Source: Symbiodinium natans
Lineage: Eukaryota; Sar; Dinophyceae; Suessiales; Symbiodiniaceae
NCBI GenBank assembly: GCA_905221605.1
Contig: CAJNDS010002435.1
Span: 596,001 to 660,000, forward strand
Direction of reading: 5' to 3'
DNA: 64,000 nt
The notes beneath the pieces were generated by a model. That model was given only the letters and a program-made list of their open reading frames with translations, searched no databases and was not told where the DNA came from. This document shows, piece after piece, positions 18,601 through 28,266 of this stretch. The stretch's first letter is position 1, and each line of letters opens with the position of its first letter. The translations under genes and the position numbers were made by a program.

Positions 18601-18962
18601 GGCTCCGGAGCTGGTGGCGGCCCTGCGGCGGGGGCACTCTCCAGGAGGATCTTCAGCTTCAGCAGCTCATCGGAGTTCATGGGAAGCGCCCGCGTGGTGG
18701 AGAGCATGGTGGACCACCAATCATCCCCCATATCGTCCTCGATGTAGCACTCCCACAACTCGAGGAGCCGGCGAGTGGCCTCTGTGCTACGCGGCGAGTT
18801 GCCGTTCTTGTCCGGGTGCACCAGGGCCAGCAACTTCCGGTAGCTTTGAGTCGCCGTCAGCGTCGCGAACACGCGGAAGCCCAGCCGCCAGAAGTCCGAC
18901 CACCCGGGCACTTCGGCCAGCACCATGTCAATGGCGGCATCTCTGACAGCCGCACTCGACAT
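15615..18962 (-). CDS. J-domain / TV-Pol-like polymerase / superfamily 3 helicase fusion, intact
   Basis: 1115 residues with no interruption. Residues 18-75 form a J domain: the YRKLLALVHPDKN helix II-loop has the HPD motif at 49-51. A Pro/Ala/Ser repeat linker (100-175) and an acidic stretch (176-200) follow. Residues 340-545 have the signature of TV-Pol, the polA-superfamily polymerase of PLVs and virophages: motif A VEVDLANSFYQLL (Asp 354), motif B R-x3-K-x6-GFG (Arg 436, Lys 440), motif C LEHDGVAV (His 541, Asp 542). Residues 830-1010 are an SF3 (D5-like) helicase: Walker A GPGSSGKD (840-847), Walker B RFIWGSE (895-901), LCEQGGAPLTGRGLYRNP, and sensor Asn 947 in FCATSNFPP. TV-Pol joined to SF3 helicase is known. 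The J domain is the unexpected part. The likely role is replication of a mobile or viral genome, with Hsp70 recruited through HPD. Confidence 0.85.
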   Translation of the reverse strand: MSSAAVRDAAIDMVLAEVPGWSDFWRLGFRVFATLTATQSYRKLLALVHPDKNGNSPRSTEATRRLLELWECYIEDDMGDDWWSTMLSTTRALPMNSDELLKLKILLESAPAAGPPPAPEPSTPSGPAASSAPPAPEPAPASSPSGPAASSAPSGPAASSAPAPEPASASSPPGPDDPEDPEEPEDDDRDEDGDPEIGPEDGKLAGWLRYEPVNAAELDRALDSDAVRRFGEYNLFDILLSLRRRLVKIRNGVGLLPVWQRESRHPPGMKSRLFCGIGRLPRPDQVGGKRKADDAKREELQAARASLIAQLPRPIQREILVLELPDTLVGRSAFAYPKLVKYFCRHGLDVVEVDLANSFYQLLSREILIPGALGDYVANREETLTVLAAGLNSYKADHENKAAKEARRRAAKTDDRKPWAEKDEPEITRPSKPLSREDVKGLLIAMGFGMSTSNWCSQHLGFVPMSVEEDPLLDMLDAIEEAVRRLQLLCRDSLTPEARAWHRARNRGLASMAYSKYVSLERGALDAFQLAAADRLVALEHDGVAVCRDGADAVVAAAAELGLQVALKESPDPLQYATERFPEFNWSLQASLPYRQFAQVRDVCLAHISLRRVRPNGSDFADFVATLLGPVVNVPHEDGEKRTTFEFFNGKGFWVPKHKDDMGALIRMSLKNLVRPAHKGPFTPPEPLNDSCWSKSLVDEVLGLLSGQTLPALDGDRTRGKVLYSDGVVVDFATGEQRRAQPGDRMCLHAEASSETWEPPVETGIFGKVEEFLKTRTKTLEESREGRAVVDAFEELKPHSRLLKLLRLYGSWLQVLYILRLFARAIVALERLCELLYLHGPGSSGKDVLMLLLLRFLGYEPCNYGLLVSGRYFVAGARCGKESASPQLDQMRGKRFIWGSEVPEHDDLDTDFLKALCEQGGAPLTGRGLYRNPRSFRPMGVFCATSNFPPKVKQIDDDGWARRAREWQTEARFVAHPSKLTEHKADDSLKSKINSGYFHAEMNFFALGLHNSLSEELNPGTELLPKPPQMVLLEEQNRESMKTVEKFLSEHCERAAQYNHGSPWTVFLDALKAYLDCDRKVARTRLTSAGIKMHQANSKNVPADNNGAWKLKQEG

Positions 18963-19575
18963 CTTAACTCAAGGGCTTGATGCAAAATGCACACTCGGTT
19001 GCACACCGCTCTGAGAATCCTACCGGCAGTCACCCCAACACGCGGAGCTAAAGCAGGGCTTCAACTCTCGGCTCCAGGCAATCATGAGCCCAGCAGCCCC
19101 GCAGCCACGTAATCGGATCAGGACCCGGGTGGGGTTCGGGACCGCAGGGCACTCTAGCTTGACGGGGATGTTGGGGCGGCAGCGGCAAGGCACTCCTGCG
19201 CTCACACTCAAGCCAATAAAACCCCCTGCCCTCAAAGTCCGAAGCGCAAAAACCCTCTGAGGAGCAGGGCGTCAACGAAGAGGTCCGGGCCTGGGCGAAT
19301 GAACCGTTTTGTCAGTTCTGTCACGCGGGCCCTGGGGGGGGGGGTTTTCTCCAACAATACTGACAGAACTGACAGGCCGTAGGGTAGTCCCAAGGGGGCG
19401 CATTACCAGAACATGACGCAAACCCAAGCCAGCTCCCTTTCACAGCGAGCGGAGTCGCCTTGGTCTGATTGCTGGCCTGTTTCCGCACAGCTTCACGGCT
19501 TCACGCCGACCACTAAATCGGGGCTGACATGCTCCGAGCGCCTGTCTGTACTGGCGCCGCGGAGGAGTCACCATT
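18963..19575. other. Non-coding region upstream of the helicase gene
   Basis: It holds the probable promoter of the J-domain/TV-Pol/SF3 gene. No coding sequence is recognised. The notable feature is the inverted repeat at 19311-19373, listed separately. Confidence 0.4.
19311..19373. repeat. Perfect 13-bp inverted repeat around a G-run
   Basis: GTCAGTTCTGTCA at 19311-19323 is matched exactly by TGACAGAACTGAC at 19361-19373. The 37-bp loop contains a run of more than ten G. It is located 350 bp before the helicase gene start. It could be an operator, an origin hairpin or terminal repeats of a tiny element. Confidence 0.55.
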
Positions 19576-20055
19576 CTAGCCCCTGCAAGGCTGACCCGCA
19601 CGAGTGGGGATTCGGACGGGGTGTCGCCTCGGTTGATGCGCACCCGTCGCCGTCCTGTCCAACTCTAGGAAGAATCGCTCGTCGTCGTTCTCTGCTGGCA
19701 AGGCCACGGCGACGTTGCCTTCAGCATAGCAGCTGTTCCACATGATGTACACCACGCCGTCAGCCTCCCGATAAAACACACGAGTGACAGGGTCCAGGCT
19801 GAAGTTCCTCATGCAGCCGTTGTCTTGCACGAACTTGAACTTGGCTCTCCGAACCTGTTTCGGCGTCATGGCCGCGGCCTCCTCGAAGAACAACTGGATG
19901 TCGGTGACACTGCAGCTCTCGATTTCCAGCGGCTTCGAGCCGAACTTCTTCTTGAGGGCATCGTAGATGCGTGGCGCAGAGGAAAGCGCGAACTCCGTGA
20001 GCTGCGCGCGGGTCATGCTACGAGCATCCACGGCAACAGGCATGGCTGATGGCAC
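19576..20055 (-). CDS. Unknown about 160-residue protein
   Basis: An intact frame. The most natural start is the MTRAQLTEFALSSAPRIYDA methionine (about 20013), with in-frame ATGs up to 20055. It contains KKKFGSKPLEIESCSVTDIQ, AAAMTPKQVRRAKFKFVQDN and a beta-rich tail VTRVFYREADGVVYIMWNSC. No family is recognised. It lies on the same strand as the TV-Pol gene and upstream of it, so it may belong to the same element. A C-terminal low-complexity Arg/Pro tail may be out of the original frame. Confidence 0.4.
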   Translation of the reverse strand: MPSAMPVAVDARSMTRAQLTEFALSSAPRIYDALKKKFGSKPLEIESCSVTDIQLFFEEAAAMTPKQVRRAKFKFVQDNGCMRNFSLDPVTRVFYREADGVVYIMWNSCYAEGNVAVALPAENDDERFFLELDRTATGAHQPRRHPVRIPTRAGQPCRG

Positions 20056-20104
20056 GGACTCTATCCTGCGGTCCCCCCTTCGAACTAAAAGCTACAGACA
20101 TTCC

Positions 20105-20190
20105 AGGCTCGCAGCTTCAGAGACCCAAGGCTCACAGCTTCAAAGACCCAAGGCTCACAGCTTGAAAGACCCAAGGCTCACGACAGCAAC
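20105..20190. repeat. 23-bp minisatellite
   Basis: About 3.5 copies of AGACCCAAGGCTCACAGCTT(CAA) lie in tandem, directly upstream of the unknown gene starting at 20055. Confidence 0.6.
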
Positions 20191-21020
20191 GTGCAAGGCA
20201 CTCTGGGGTTCCAACGTCCCGACCCACGCCTGCTGCGCCAACGCCGAAGACTTCAGACCTGGGCGGAGCGAGAAGGGGACGGGCACGGGCGGGGTTACGG
20301 GAGGGTCAGCAGCGCAGGGCCCTCCTGTGCGCGCACGCTCACAACAAGATCCCAACAACATACCCCAAGAGAAACCCTAAGACACTCTGAGGCCCCTGCG
20401 ACGCAAGCCCGGCCACCCCCGAACCGCCCGGCGCCCCCCGCCCCCCTACCCGAGATGTCTTGAGAAAGCGAGCGCGGAAGCATAGGTTGAGTGGCAAGCA
20501 GATGTGCACTCACTCGCAGGGCCGATGGGTCGGGTTCCTACGGGGCGGGGGTGGAGATGCGCACTCACTTGCAGGACACTCCTGTTGTTGGGGGGGGGGT
20601 CGGGAACACCCAGGGTCTGAGGGAGCAACCACGCGGCACACTTTGTTTTCTGAACAAGCCACCCCCTCGAGATTCCCTAAAAAAGTACTTCGTCGGCCTT
20701 CATCGCCTTCATCGCCTTCATGGCTTCAAGCCTCCATGGCTTTCATCGGCCTTCATCGCCTTCATGGCTTTCCTTCGGGACCGGCGAAGTCTCTGCCGCG
20801 CCCTGGCGAGCCACTTTTGCCGCGGCCGCCAGGGCTCGATGTGGATCACGATCGAGCGCATGCGCCAGAGCTGGCGGCTGCAGCCCGGCTGTGTGGTCGC
20901 CGCCAGCATCTCTCTGACCGTGCTACCCAGCGGAACGGTCACATAGCAGCCGTCGTGCTCCGGTGGTGTCGGCCGCGACAAAACTTCCACCGTGTCAGCC
21001 CAGCGGTCATCCATCTCACA
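20191..21020. other. No gene recognised; short CTTCATCG repeats
   Basis: The stretch at 20695-20770 repeats the words CTTCATCGC and TTCATGGCTT several times. Nothing else in this interval supports a gene. Confidence 0.35.
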
Positions 21021-21021
21021 G

Positions 21022-21023
<2 letters not shown>

Positions 21024-21104
<81 letters not shown>

Positions 21105-21112
21105 GAGAGAGA
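21024..21112. repeat. (GA)n microsatellite
   Basis: About 40 GA dinucleotides with one ACG interruption near 21100. Confidence 0.9.
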
Positions 21113-22560
21113 GCTATGAAGCCGTACTGCCGGTTGCCCCTGGTATCCTGGGCTGTGCCCTAAAGCTATGTTGCCGTAAGCAGTGCTGCCGTAAAGCTAT
21201 GGAGGCTGACGTACTGATGCGCCGCTGCTGCATCGAATAACCCGCGCATGATGCGCTGCTACTGCTTCTGGCCTGGTCGGAGCCAAGAGGCGGGCGCGGA
21301 GCACGAACTTGAGAGGGGAATAGGGCGGGTTCGGGAAGCAGAGCACTCACTCTTCGCGGGTCGGAACGCAAAGCACTTGCGGCGAACGCATGGGCCAACC
21401 CAGGAGGACTCGAAGGGGTTAGGGTGCCCTTAACACCCGGAAAAGGTTGAGGAGGGAAACCAGGGGAAGGAACCCACGCGAAAACAGGCACTCTGCACAA
21501 CTAATCACCCAGCATTTCGGCCCAAAATGGGCAGAATACCACTACAAAATCACCGAAAATAGCACTCTACCCAACAGTTCACCCAAAATTTCGGCCAAAA
21601 TGGACTAAAATACCACTACAAATGGCAAAATAAGGAAATAACGAGCATCATCGAGCATCACCTCCCCCATCCTAAACCCCTTCCCGCCCAGCAAATACAA
21701 AGTATCAAATGGTCTCCCCTCAGCGCCCCCGACCAGCAAGGCGAGGAGGAGCCGCTTTGTATAGGACGCCGCAGCGGCGCATAGGGCGCGGCCGCGGGCC
21801 CCGGCGAACTCCCCTAGGGTGCTGTTTGTGTCCGGACCCTCCTGCCTCACAAGCCACGTCGGGATTTCCCGGACGGCTAGCTAAAAGCAGAAGTCACGAA
21901 TACCGTAGGCGCTCTCTGTCGCATAGTATGGGCCTGCAGCGCGTGCCAGCCATAGCCAGGGCGGCTATGGCGGCTTCAGAGCAGGCCCGACTCAAGTTCA
22001 CACCAAGGCAACTGCTGGGCGACGCAAAAGATAACTCGCAAAACAAGCAAAACACGGCATCACAGAGCACTTCCCCCATCCTAAACCCCTCCCCAACCCG
22101 CACACCCGCTGCACCCCGAAAACGCCCGGTCTGGCAGACCTCCTGTCCCCCCATGAACCGAAGAGCGCGATTGTGACCCGAAAACGCAGGGGACGTAGGC
22201 TCGAAACCGCGCTATCCGCCTGGCCCGTGCGAAACTTGATTTCAAGACCTTGCCGTGGATCGGACCGATCGATGGTCCCCGCCGCACTGGTTCGACGGCG
22301 TCTTGGCACCGGTTCCGCACGGGGGCACTTAATCGGCCCGATAGTGCGTCAAAACACTAGCGCGGGGCATACTCGAGATGGGCGTCGCGCAAGCCCGTGG
22401 GGTAGGGCCGAAATCGGCCTGCCGGCGGGGCTCGATCGCTGGCGCCACAGGGATAGGCCGAAATTTGGGGTGCGGCATGGTGTTTTAGGGCCATAGGGCC
22501 GAAATAACACGCCTGTCGTCAGAGTAACCCGCGCAACATAATAATATGTGCGGAAGAAGA
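21113..22560. other. No gene recognised; diverged short duplications
   Basis: At 21508-21620 a unit of about 85 bp (CATTTCGGCCC/AAATTTCGGCC ... AATACCACTACAAA) occurs twice. CCCCCATCCTAAACCCCT-like text occurs at 21665 and 22072. The rest shows no coding signature. Confidence 0.35.
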
Positions 22561-22561
22561 A

Positions 22562-22987
22562 ATGGAGCAGGCTTGCCGGGCTGTTATAGAGCACCCCACC
22601 GAGCACAACCTGGTGGAATTGCTGGATCTTTGGTCACAGCAATGGAAGCACAAAGGTCGAAAACGGGCTATCGGTGCTGGGTCTTATGACATATACTGCA
22701 CCCTGTGGCTCTATGCCTTTGCGGGCAATGCTCCCGATTTGTCCAAAGCCTCGATCGCGAAAGAGGCATGCGTGGCACTCAATCACTTTCTACGGGATTG
22801 CTTCCAGGGTGGCAAATGGACGTCGCTGGCAGTGATTCTGAATTCCCGCATCGGACTGCATCGCGACATGGGCAACATGATCGGTGTGCCCGAATCATTG
22901 CATTTGGGAGACTTTACTGGTGGTCGAGTGTGGATCGAAGACGACGAAGGAATATCGCCGGACAATCAATCGGTTCTTCGGGCTTGA
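22562..22987 (+). CDS. Fragment of a dinoflagellate-type protein with an HRD 2OG-oxygenase-like motif
   Basis: A 141-residue frame, MEQACRAVIEHPTEHNLVEL ... The C-terminal part WTSLAVILNSRIGLHRDMGN followed by LHLGDFTGGRVWIEDDEG matches a pattern I know from many predicted dinoflagellate proteins: a start-of-beta-strand Thr-Ser, then GxHRDxxN, then GxFxGGxxWxED. HxD is the iron-binding dyad of 2-oxoglutarate oxygenase-like folds, and these proteins are often part of retroelement-like repeats. The last residues (NQSVLRA) are encoded by the start of hairpin module 3, so the true end was probably replaced. A truncated gene or relic. Confidence 0.45.
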   Translation: MEQACRAVIEHPTEHNLVELLDLWSQQWKHKGRKRAIGAGSYDIYCTLWLYAFAGNAPDLSKASIAKEACVALNHFLRDCFQGGKWTSLAVILNSRIGLHRDMGNMIGVPESLHLGDFTGGRVWIEDDEGISPDNQSVLRA

Positions 22988-23147
22988 TAAGAGCACGAGA
23001 ATGATTAAAATCGAGCTTATGGATGATCAGGCGGTAACTTGCTCTACTTTCAGGCGATAAGCGACTGGAAAACGGCAACAAAAGGTTCGCGAAACGCGCC
23101 ATTCGGCACGATTGATGGAATTGATATTTCACGGGGTTGTATCTCAA
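22965..23147. repeat. Hairpin module 3 (partial)
   Basis: 22965-22984 is an exact 20-bp match to 2051-2070 in module 1 (ATCAATCGGTTCTTCGGGCT). At 23112-23147 there is ATTGATGGA followed by a 27-nt segment TTGATATTTC ... ATCTCAA with the same length and position as the hairpins of the other modules but a weakened right arm. This places the module family outside the virus block and argues for a dispersed family. Confidence 0.6.
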
Positions 23148-23662
23148 TCCGATTTTTCTCTCTCTTGGGGAGGTGTTCAGTTCTCCACTCTGTGGTGGCT
23201 ACAGGCCCAGTTATGAGAGATGCATGAGAATTATGCATTTTGAAAGGCTGTCGATTCTGGGCCTACGGCCCGGAGCTTAAGCGATTGCAGGGGCTCTAGA
23301 ATGCTTGCAAAACGGGAATTGCGAGCTGCACTTTTCAGCTGCATGCCGAGCGCTTTCGAGCTGATTGCCAAAAAGCCTTGCCTCTGCTACGCCTTGCCAG
23401 CGCTCCGAAGCTCCGCCTTCCCTCAGACGCGCGCTGGCGCGCGCTAGCGCGCGAAGCGCGACGGTCCGCTCCCAGCAGCTTGCGAGCCGACGACTTGCAT
23501 CCGCTCCGCGGTTTTCGCAGCTTCGATTTCCGGCCTCTATGCCTCGTGAGCCTTAATGCAGGCTTCAATGCCCGGCCTCGATGCCTGGTAGGCTTCAATG
23601 CCTTAATGCCTCGCAGAACTTCCGCTCCGCTCGCAAGCACTCCGAAGCTCCGCCGCGCGCTA
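23148..23662. other. No gene; GC-palindrome patch before the tandem array
   Basis: Contains GCGCGCTAGCGCGC near 23438-23452 and several CTCCGAAGCTCCGCC and CTTCAATGCC repeats. No coding signature. Confidence 0.35.
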
Positions 23663-23869
23663 CAGGGGAGGCCCACACACGCGAAGCCAGAATTGCCTAG
23701 ATTTTTCGACCCCAGATTTGGAGTCGCGTAAACTGGCAAACATGTGTACAGTACAGGAACGACTTGGTCTCCTAGGACTTGCTGAAAATCAAGCCCCAAA
23801 AAACAATCTCGAAACCAAACAAGTTGGCCTGATGTGGCCTCAAACCCACACGGTCTTGCTTTGTTGCGA

Positions 23870-24030
23870 CACGTTTGTGGCCTGTTGTGGCCTGACGTGG
23901 CCTGAAAACCACACGTTTGTGGCCTGTTGTGGCCTGACGTGGCCTCAAAAACACACGTTTGTGGCCTGTTGTGGCCTGATGTGGCCTCAAAAACACACGT
24001 TTGTGGCCTGTTGTGGCCTTGTTGTGGCCT
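23870..24030. repeat. TGTGGCC minisatellite within the 1.9-kb unit
   Basis: About four units of roughly 41 bp built from ACGTTTGTGGCCTGTTGTGG plus CCTGACGTGGCCTCAAAAAC. The same array recurs at about 25785-25940, 27693-27850 and 29535-29695. Confidence 0.8.
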
Positions 24031-24078
24031 CACGGCGTATTTTTCCCCGGAAAAATGCATTTGTGGCCATGGGGACTC

Positions 24079-24108
24079 GGGACCCTATAATACTATTGAA
24101 AGGGTCCC
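24079..24108. repeat. Conserved 8-bp stem hairpin within the 1.9-kb unit
   Basis: GGGACCCT (24079-24086) pairs with AGGGTCCC (24101-24108). The stem is unchanged in all four copies, including the most diverged one near 29735, where only loop bases differ. Confidence 0.5.
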
Positions 24109-24355
24109 CACGCACAGCAGACGTAGGGTAATGAGGCCAGATCCGAAGACCGACCAGAATTTTAATCCAGGTTTTTTCCCAAGTCGCTTATCTTCTAAAC
24201 TGAACATTGTTACAAGTGTTCAAAGACGACCTATGCTCTGTTAGGCGCCGAAGAAAAGTTGGCAGACATAGAAATCACGTGGGGTCCCATGGCTTCACCA
24301 CTCCTCCGCTGCCCGTCACTGCATCACTTTCTCTCACTCCGTCGTCCTCGCTTCC

Positions 24356-24364
24356 TCACTCTTT

Positions 24365-24444
<80 letters not shown>

Positions 24445-24512
24445 CTCACTTTCATTCTCACTCTCACTCTCACTCTCGCTCTCGCTCTCGCTCTCACTCT
24501 CATCCTCACACA
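24356..24512. repeat. (CTCACT)n microsatellite
   Basis: CTCACT/TTCACT units ending in CTCGCT units. It recurs at about 26270, 28180 and 30010 with different lengths. The last is truncated and joined directly to ACGACCAGG. Confidence 0.9.
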
Positions 24513-26267
24513 CTCACAGACACTCTGTCACTCTCTCACACGCAAGCACTTGCTGCTCCAAAACATACGTCTGTTTGGCTCTGGCAAAGACCAGGGTCGA
24601 TGGTGCTATAAATTCAAAATGCTGTATAGACAGGTCTGACCCATCAACGGCGCGTTAACTGCCGCAAAAACTGAGATTGGAGACAGCGCCAAAATATGTC
24701 CAAGCATGCGCGAATGCACTTGTGGCATCCGTTCACCAGCCCCACAACCTGACCATTGTTAGAACCCCAATGAGGGTGCTCGGCAACAGCTGATTCGCTA
24801 GGAGCACAAGCCGTTCCTGTACAGTAGGTATCCTCGCTGTTCAAAGCCCAAGCCTGCCAAAAGCTTTCATTCTGCAATGTCCAGCAGACGACTCTGCGCA
24901 ACAGCAGAAAACGTTGAGCCACGTTGGTCAACTTCCCGAGCTTGAAGGGCGCCTCCTATCCACAGAAAACACCGACAAAGACCTGCAGCTCAACTGGCGG
25001 ACCAGCAGAATTGCCAGGACGAAGCCCAAGTTCCGGGGAAGTCGGGCGACCCCGCTTTCAGGGCCGCAAAACACAAGCAATTCTGGCTTCGCGAGGACGG
25101 GCCTCCACAGTTGCAGTTCTGCCTCACTGCAGCATTACAAAGACGAGTGTGCAGCTGCTTCGGACAAGCCCCCGTGCGCTCAGCGCGACGCTGCCCAAAG
25201 TGACTAGAACAAGGGCAGGTGCGCAGCCAACGAGATCCGGTTGCTTGAGCCCACAGGCTCAAATTCGGTGCCAAAAAATGGGGCCGTCTCGCGGTCCCCA
25301 AAATGGTGCCGCGAAATGGACCAGCTCCCGCAGCACAATTTGGAACTGAATTGGAGGCGTGAAACCGCGACCCCAAAATTGGGGCCGTTTGGCGACCCCA
25401 GTTTTGGGGTCGCGAATTCTTCTATTTTTGGGCTCAATCCCGCGCTTTCCAGACTGCTACACTCAGGCGACTCTGGCCCACAGACAAGCACTTAACGTGG
25501 AAAGATCAATTACTGAGAACCACGACCTCCGAGGGCAGCTTTCTTGTGGAAGCGATCAACATGAAAGAAACGTGCACAGGGGAGGCCCACACACGCGAAG
25601 CCAGAATTGCCTAGATTTTTCGACCCCAGATTTGGAGTCGCGTAAACTGGCAAACATGTGTACAGTACAGGAACGACTTGGTCTCCTAGGACTTGCTGAA
25701 AATCAAGCCCCAAAAAACAATCTCGAAACCAAACAAGTTGGCCTGATGTGGCCTCAAACCCACACGGTCTTGCTTTGTTGCGACACGTTTGTGGCCTGTT
25801 GTGGCCTGACGTGGCCTGAAAACCACACGTTTGTGGCCTGTTGTGGCCTGACGTGGCCTCAAAAACACACGTTTGTGGCCTGTTGTGGCCTGATGTGGCC
25901 TCAAAAACACACGTTTGTGGCCTGTTGTGGCCTTGTTGTGGCCTCACGGCGTATTTTTCCCCGGAAAAATGCATTTGTGGCCATGGGGACTCGGGACCCT
26001 ATAATACTATTGAAAGGGTCCCCACGCACAGCAGACGTAGGGTAATGAGGCCAGATCCGAAGACCGACCAGAATTTTAATCCAGGTTTTTTCCCAAGTCG
26101 CTTATCTTCTAAACTGAACATTGTTACAAGTGTTCAAAGACGACCTATGCTCTGTTAGGCGCCGAAGAAAAGTTGGCAGACATAGAAATCACGTGGGGTC
26201 CCATGGCTTCACCACTCCTCCGCTGCCCGTCACTGCATCACTTTCTCTCACTCCGTCGTCCTCGCTT

Positions 26268-26352
<85 letters not shown>

Positions 26353-28186
26353 CTCACTTTCATTCTCACTCTCACTCTCACTCTCGCTCTCGCTCTCGCT
26401 CTCACTCTCATCCTCACACACTCACAGACACTCTGTCACTCTCTCACACGCAAGCACTTGCTGCTCCAAAACATACGTCTGTTTGGCTCTGGCAAAGACC
26501 AGGGTCGATGGTGCTATAAATTCAAAATGCTGTATAGACAGGTCTGACCCATCAACGGCGCGTTAACTGCCGCAAAAACTGAGATTGGAGACAGCGCCAA
26601 AATATGTCCAAGCATGCGCGAATGCACTTGTGGCATCCGTTCACCAGCCCCACAACCTGACCATTGTTAGAACCCCAATGAGGGTGCTCGGCAACAGCTG
26701 ATTCGCTAGGAGCACAAGCCGTTCCTGTACAGTAGGTATCCTCGCTGTTCAAAGCCCAAGCCTGCCAAAAGCTTTCATTCTGCAATGTCCAGCAGACGAC
26801 TCTGCGCAACAGCAGAAAACGTTGAGCCACGTTGGTCAACTTCCCGAGCTTGAAGGGCGCCTCCTATCCACAGAAAACACCGACAAAGACCTGCAGCTCA
26901 ACTGGCGGACCAGCAGAATTGCCAGGACGAAGCCCAAGTTCCGGGGAAGTCGGGCGACCCCGCTTTCAGGGCCGCAAAACACAAGCAATTCTGGCTTCGC
27001 GAGGACGGGCCTCCACAGTTGCAGTTCTGCCTCACTGCAGCATTACAAAGACGAGTGTGCAGCTGCTTCGGACAAGCCCCCGTGCGCTCAGCGCGACGCT
27101 GCCCAAAGTGACTAGAACAAGGGCAGGTGCGCAGCCAACGAGATCCGGTTGCTTGAGCCCACAGGCTCAAATTCGGTGCCAAAAAATGGGGCCGTCTCGC
27201 GGTCCCAAAAATGGTGCCGCGAAATGGACCAGCTCCCGCAGCACAATTTGGAACTGAATTGGAGGCGTGAAACCGCGACCCCAAAATTGGGGCCGTTTGG
27301 CGACCCCAGTTTTGGGGTCGCGAATTCTTCTATTTTTGGGCTCAATCCCGCGCTTTCCAGACTGCTACACTCAGGCGACTCTGGCCCACAGACAAGCACT
27401 TAACGTGGAAAGATCAATTACTGAGAACCACGACCTCCGAGGGCAGCTTTCTTGTGGAAGCGATCAACATGAAAGAAACGTGCACAGGGGAGGCCCACAC
27501 ACGCGAAGCCAGAATTGCCTAGATTTTTCGACCCCAGATTTGGAGTCGCGTAAACTGGCAAACATGTGTACAGTACAGGAACGACTTGGTCTCCTAGGAC
27601 TTGCTGAAAATCAAGCCCCAAAAAACAATCTCGAAACCAAACAAGTTGGCCTGATGTGGCCTCAAACCCACACGGTCTTGCTTTGTTGCGACACGTTTGT
27701 GGCCTGTTGTGGCCTGACGTGGCCTGAAAACCACACGTTTGTGGCCTGTTGTGGCCTGACGTGGCCTCAAAAACACACGTTTGTGGCCTGTTGTGGCCTG
27801 ATGTGGCCTCAAAAACACACGTTTGTGGCCTGTTGTGGCCTTGTTGTGGCCTCACGGCGTATTTTTCCCCGGAAAAATGCATTTGTGGCCATGGGGACTC
27901 GGGACCCTATAATACTATTGAAAGGGTCCCCACGCACAGCAGACGTAGGGTAATGAGGCCAGATCCGAAGACCGACCAGAATTTTAATCCAGGTTTTTTC
28001 CCAAGTCGCTTATCTTCTAAACTGAACATTGTTACAAGTGTTCAAAGACGACCTATGCTCTGTTAGGCGCCGAAGAAAAGTTGGCAGACATAGAAATCAC
28101 GTGGGGTCCCATGGCTTCACCACTCCTCCGCTGCCCGTCACTGCATCACTTTCTCTCACTCCGTCGTCCTCGCTTCCTCACTCTTT

Positions 28187-28266
<80 letters not shown>

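Noticed and set aside
23718-24131. Zinc-finger-like frames with CCGLTWP repeats in the 1.9-kb units
   Set aside because: The Cys/His pattern comes from the TGTGGCC minisatellite. No finger spacing is kept, and the frame breaks in copy 4.
24207-24611. Coding frames with HSHSHF or TLTLTF repeats in the 1.9-kb units
   Set aside because: They are translations of a CTCACT microsatellite and change length between copies.
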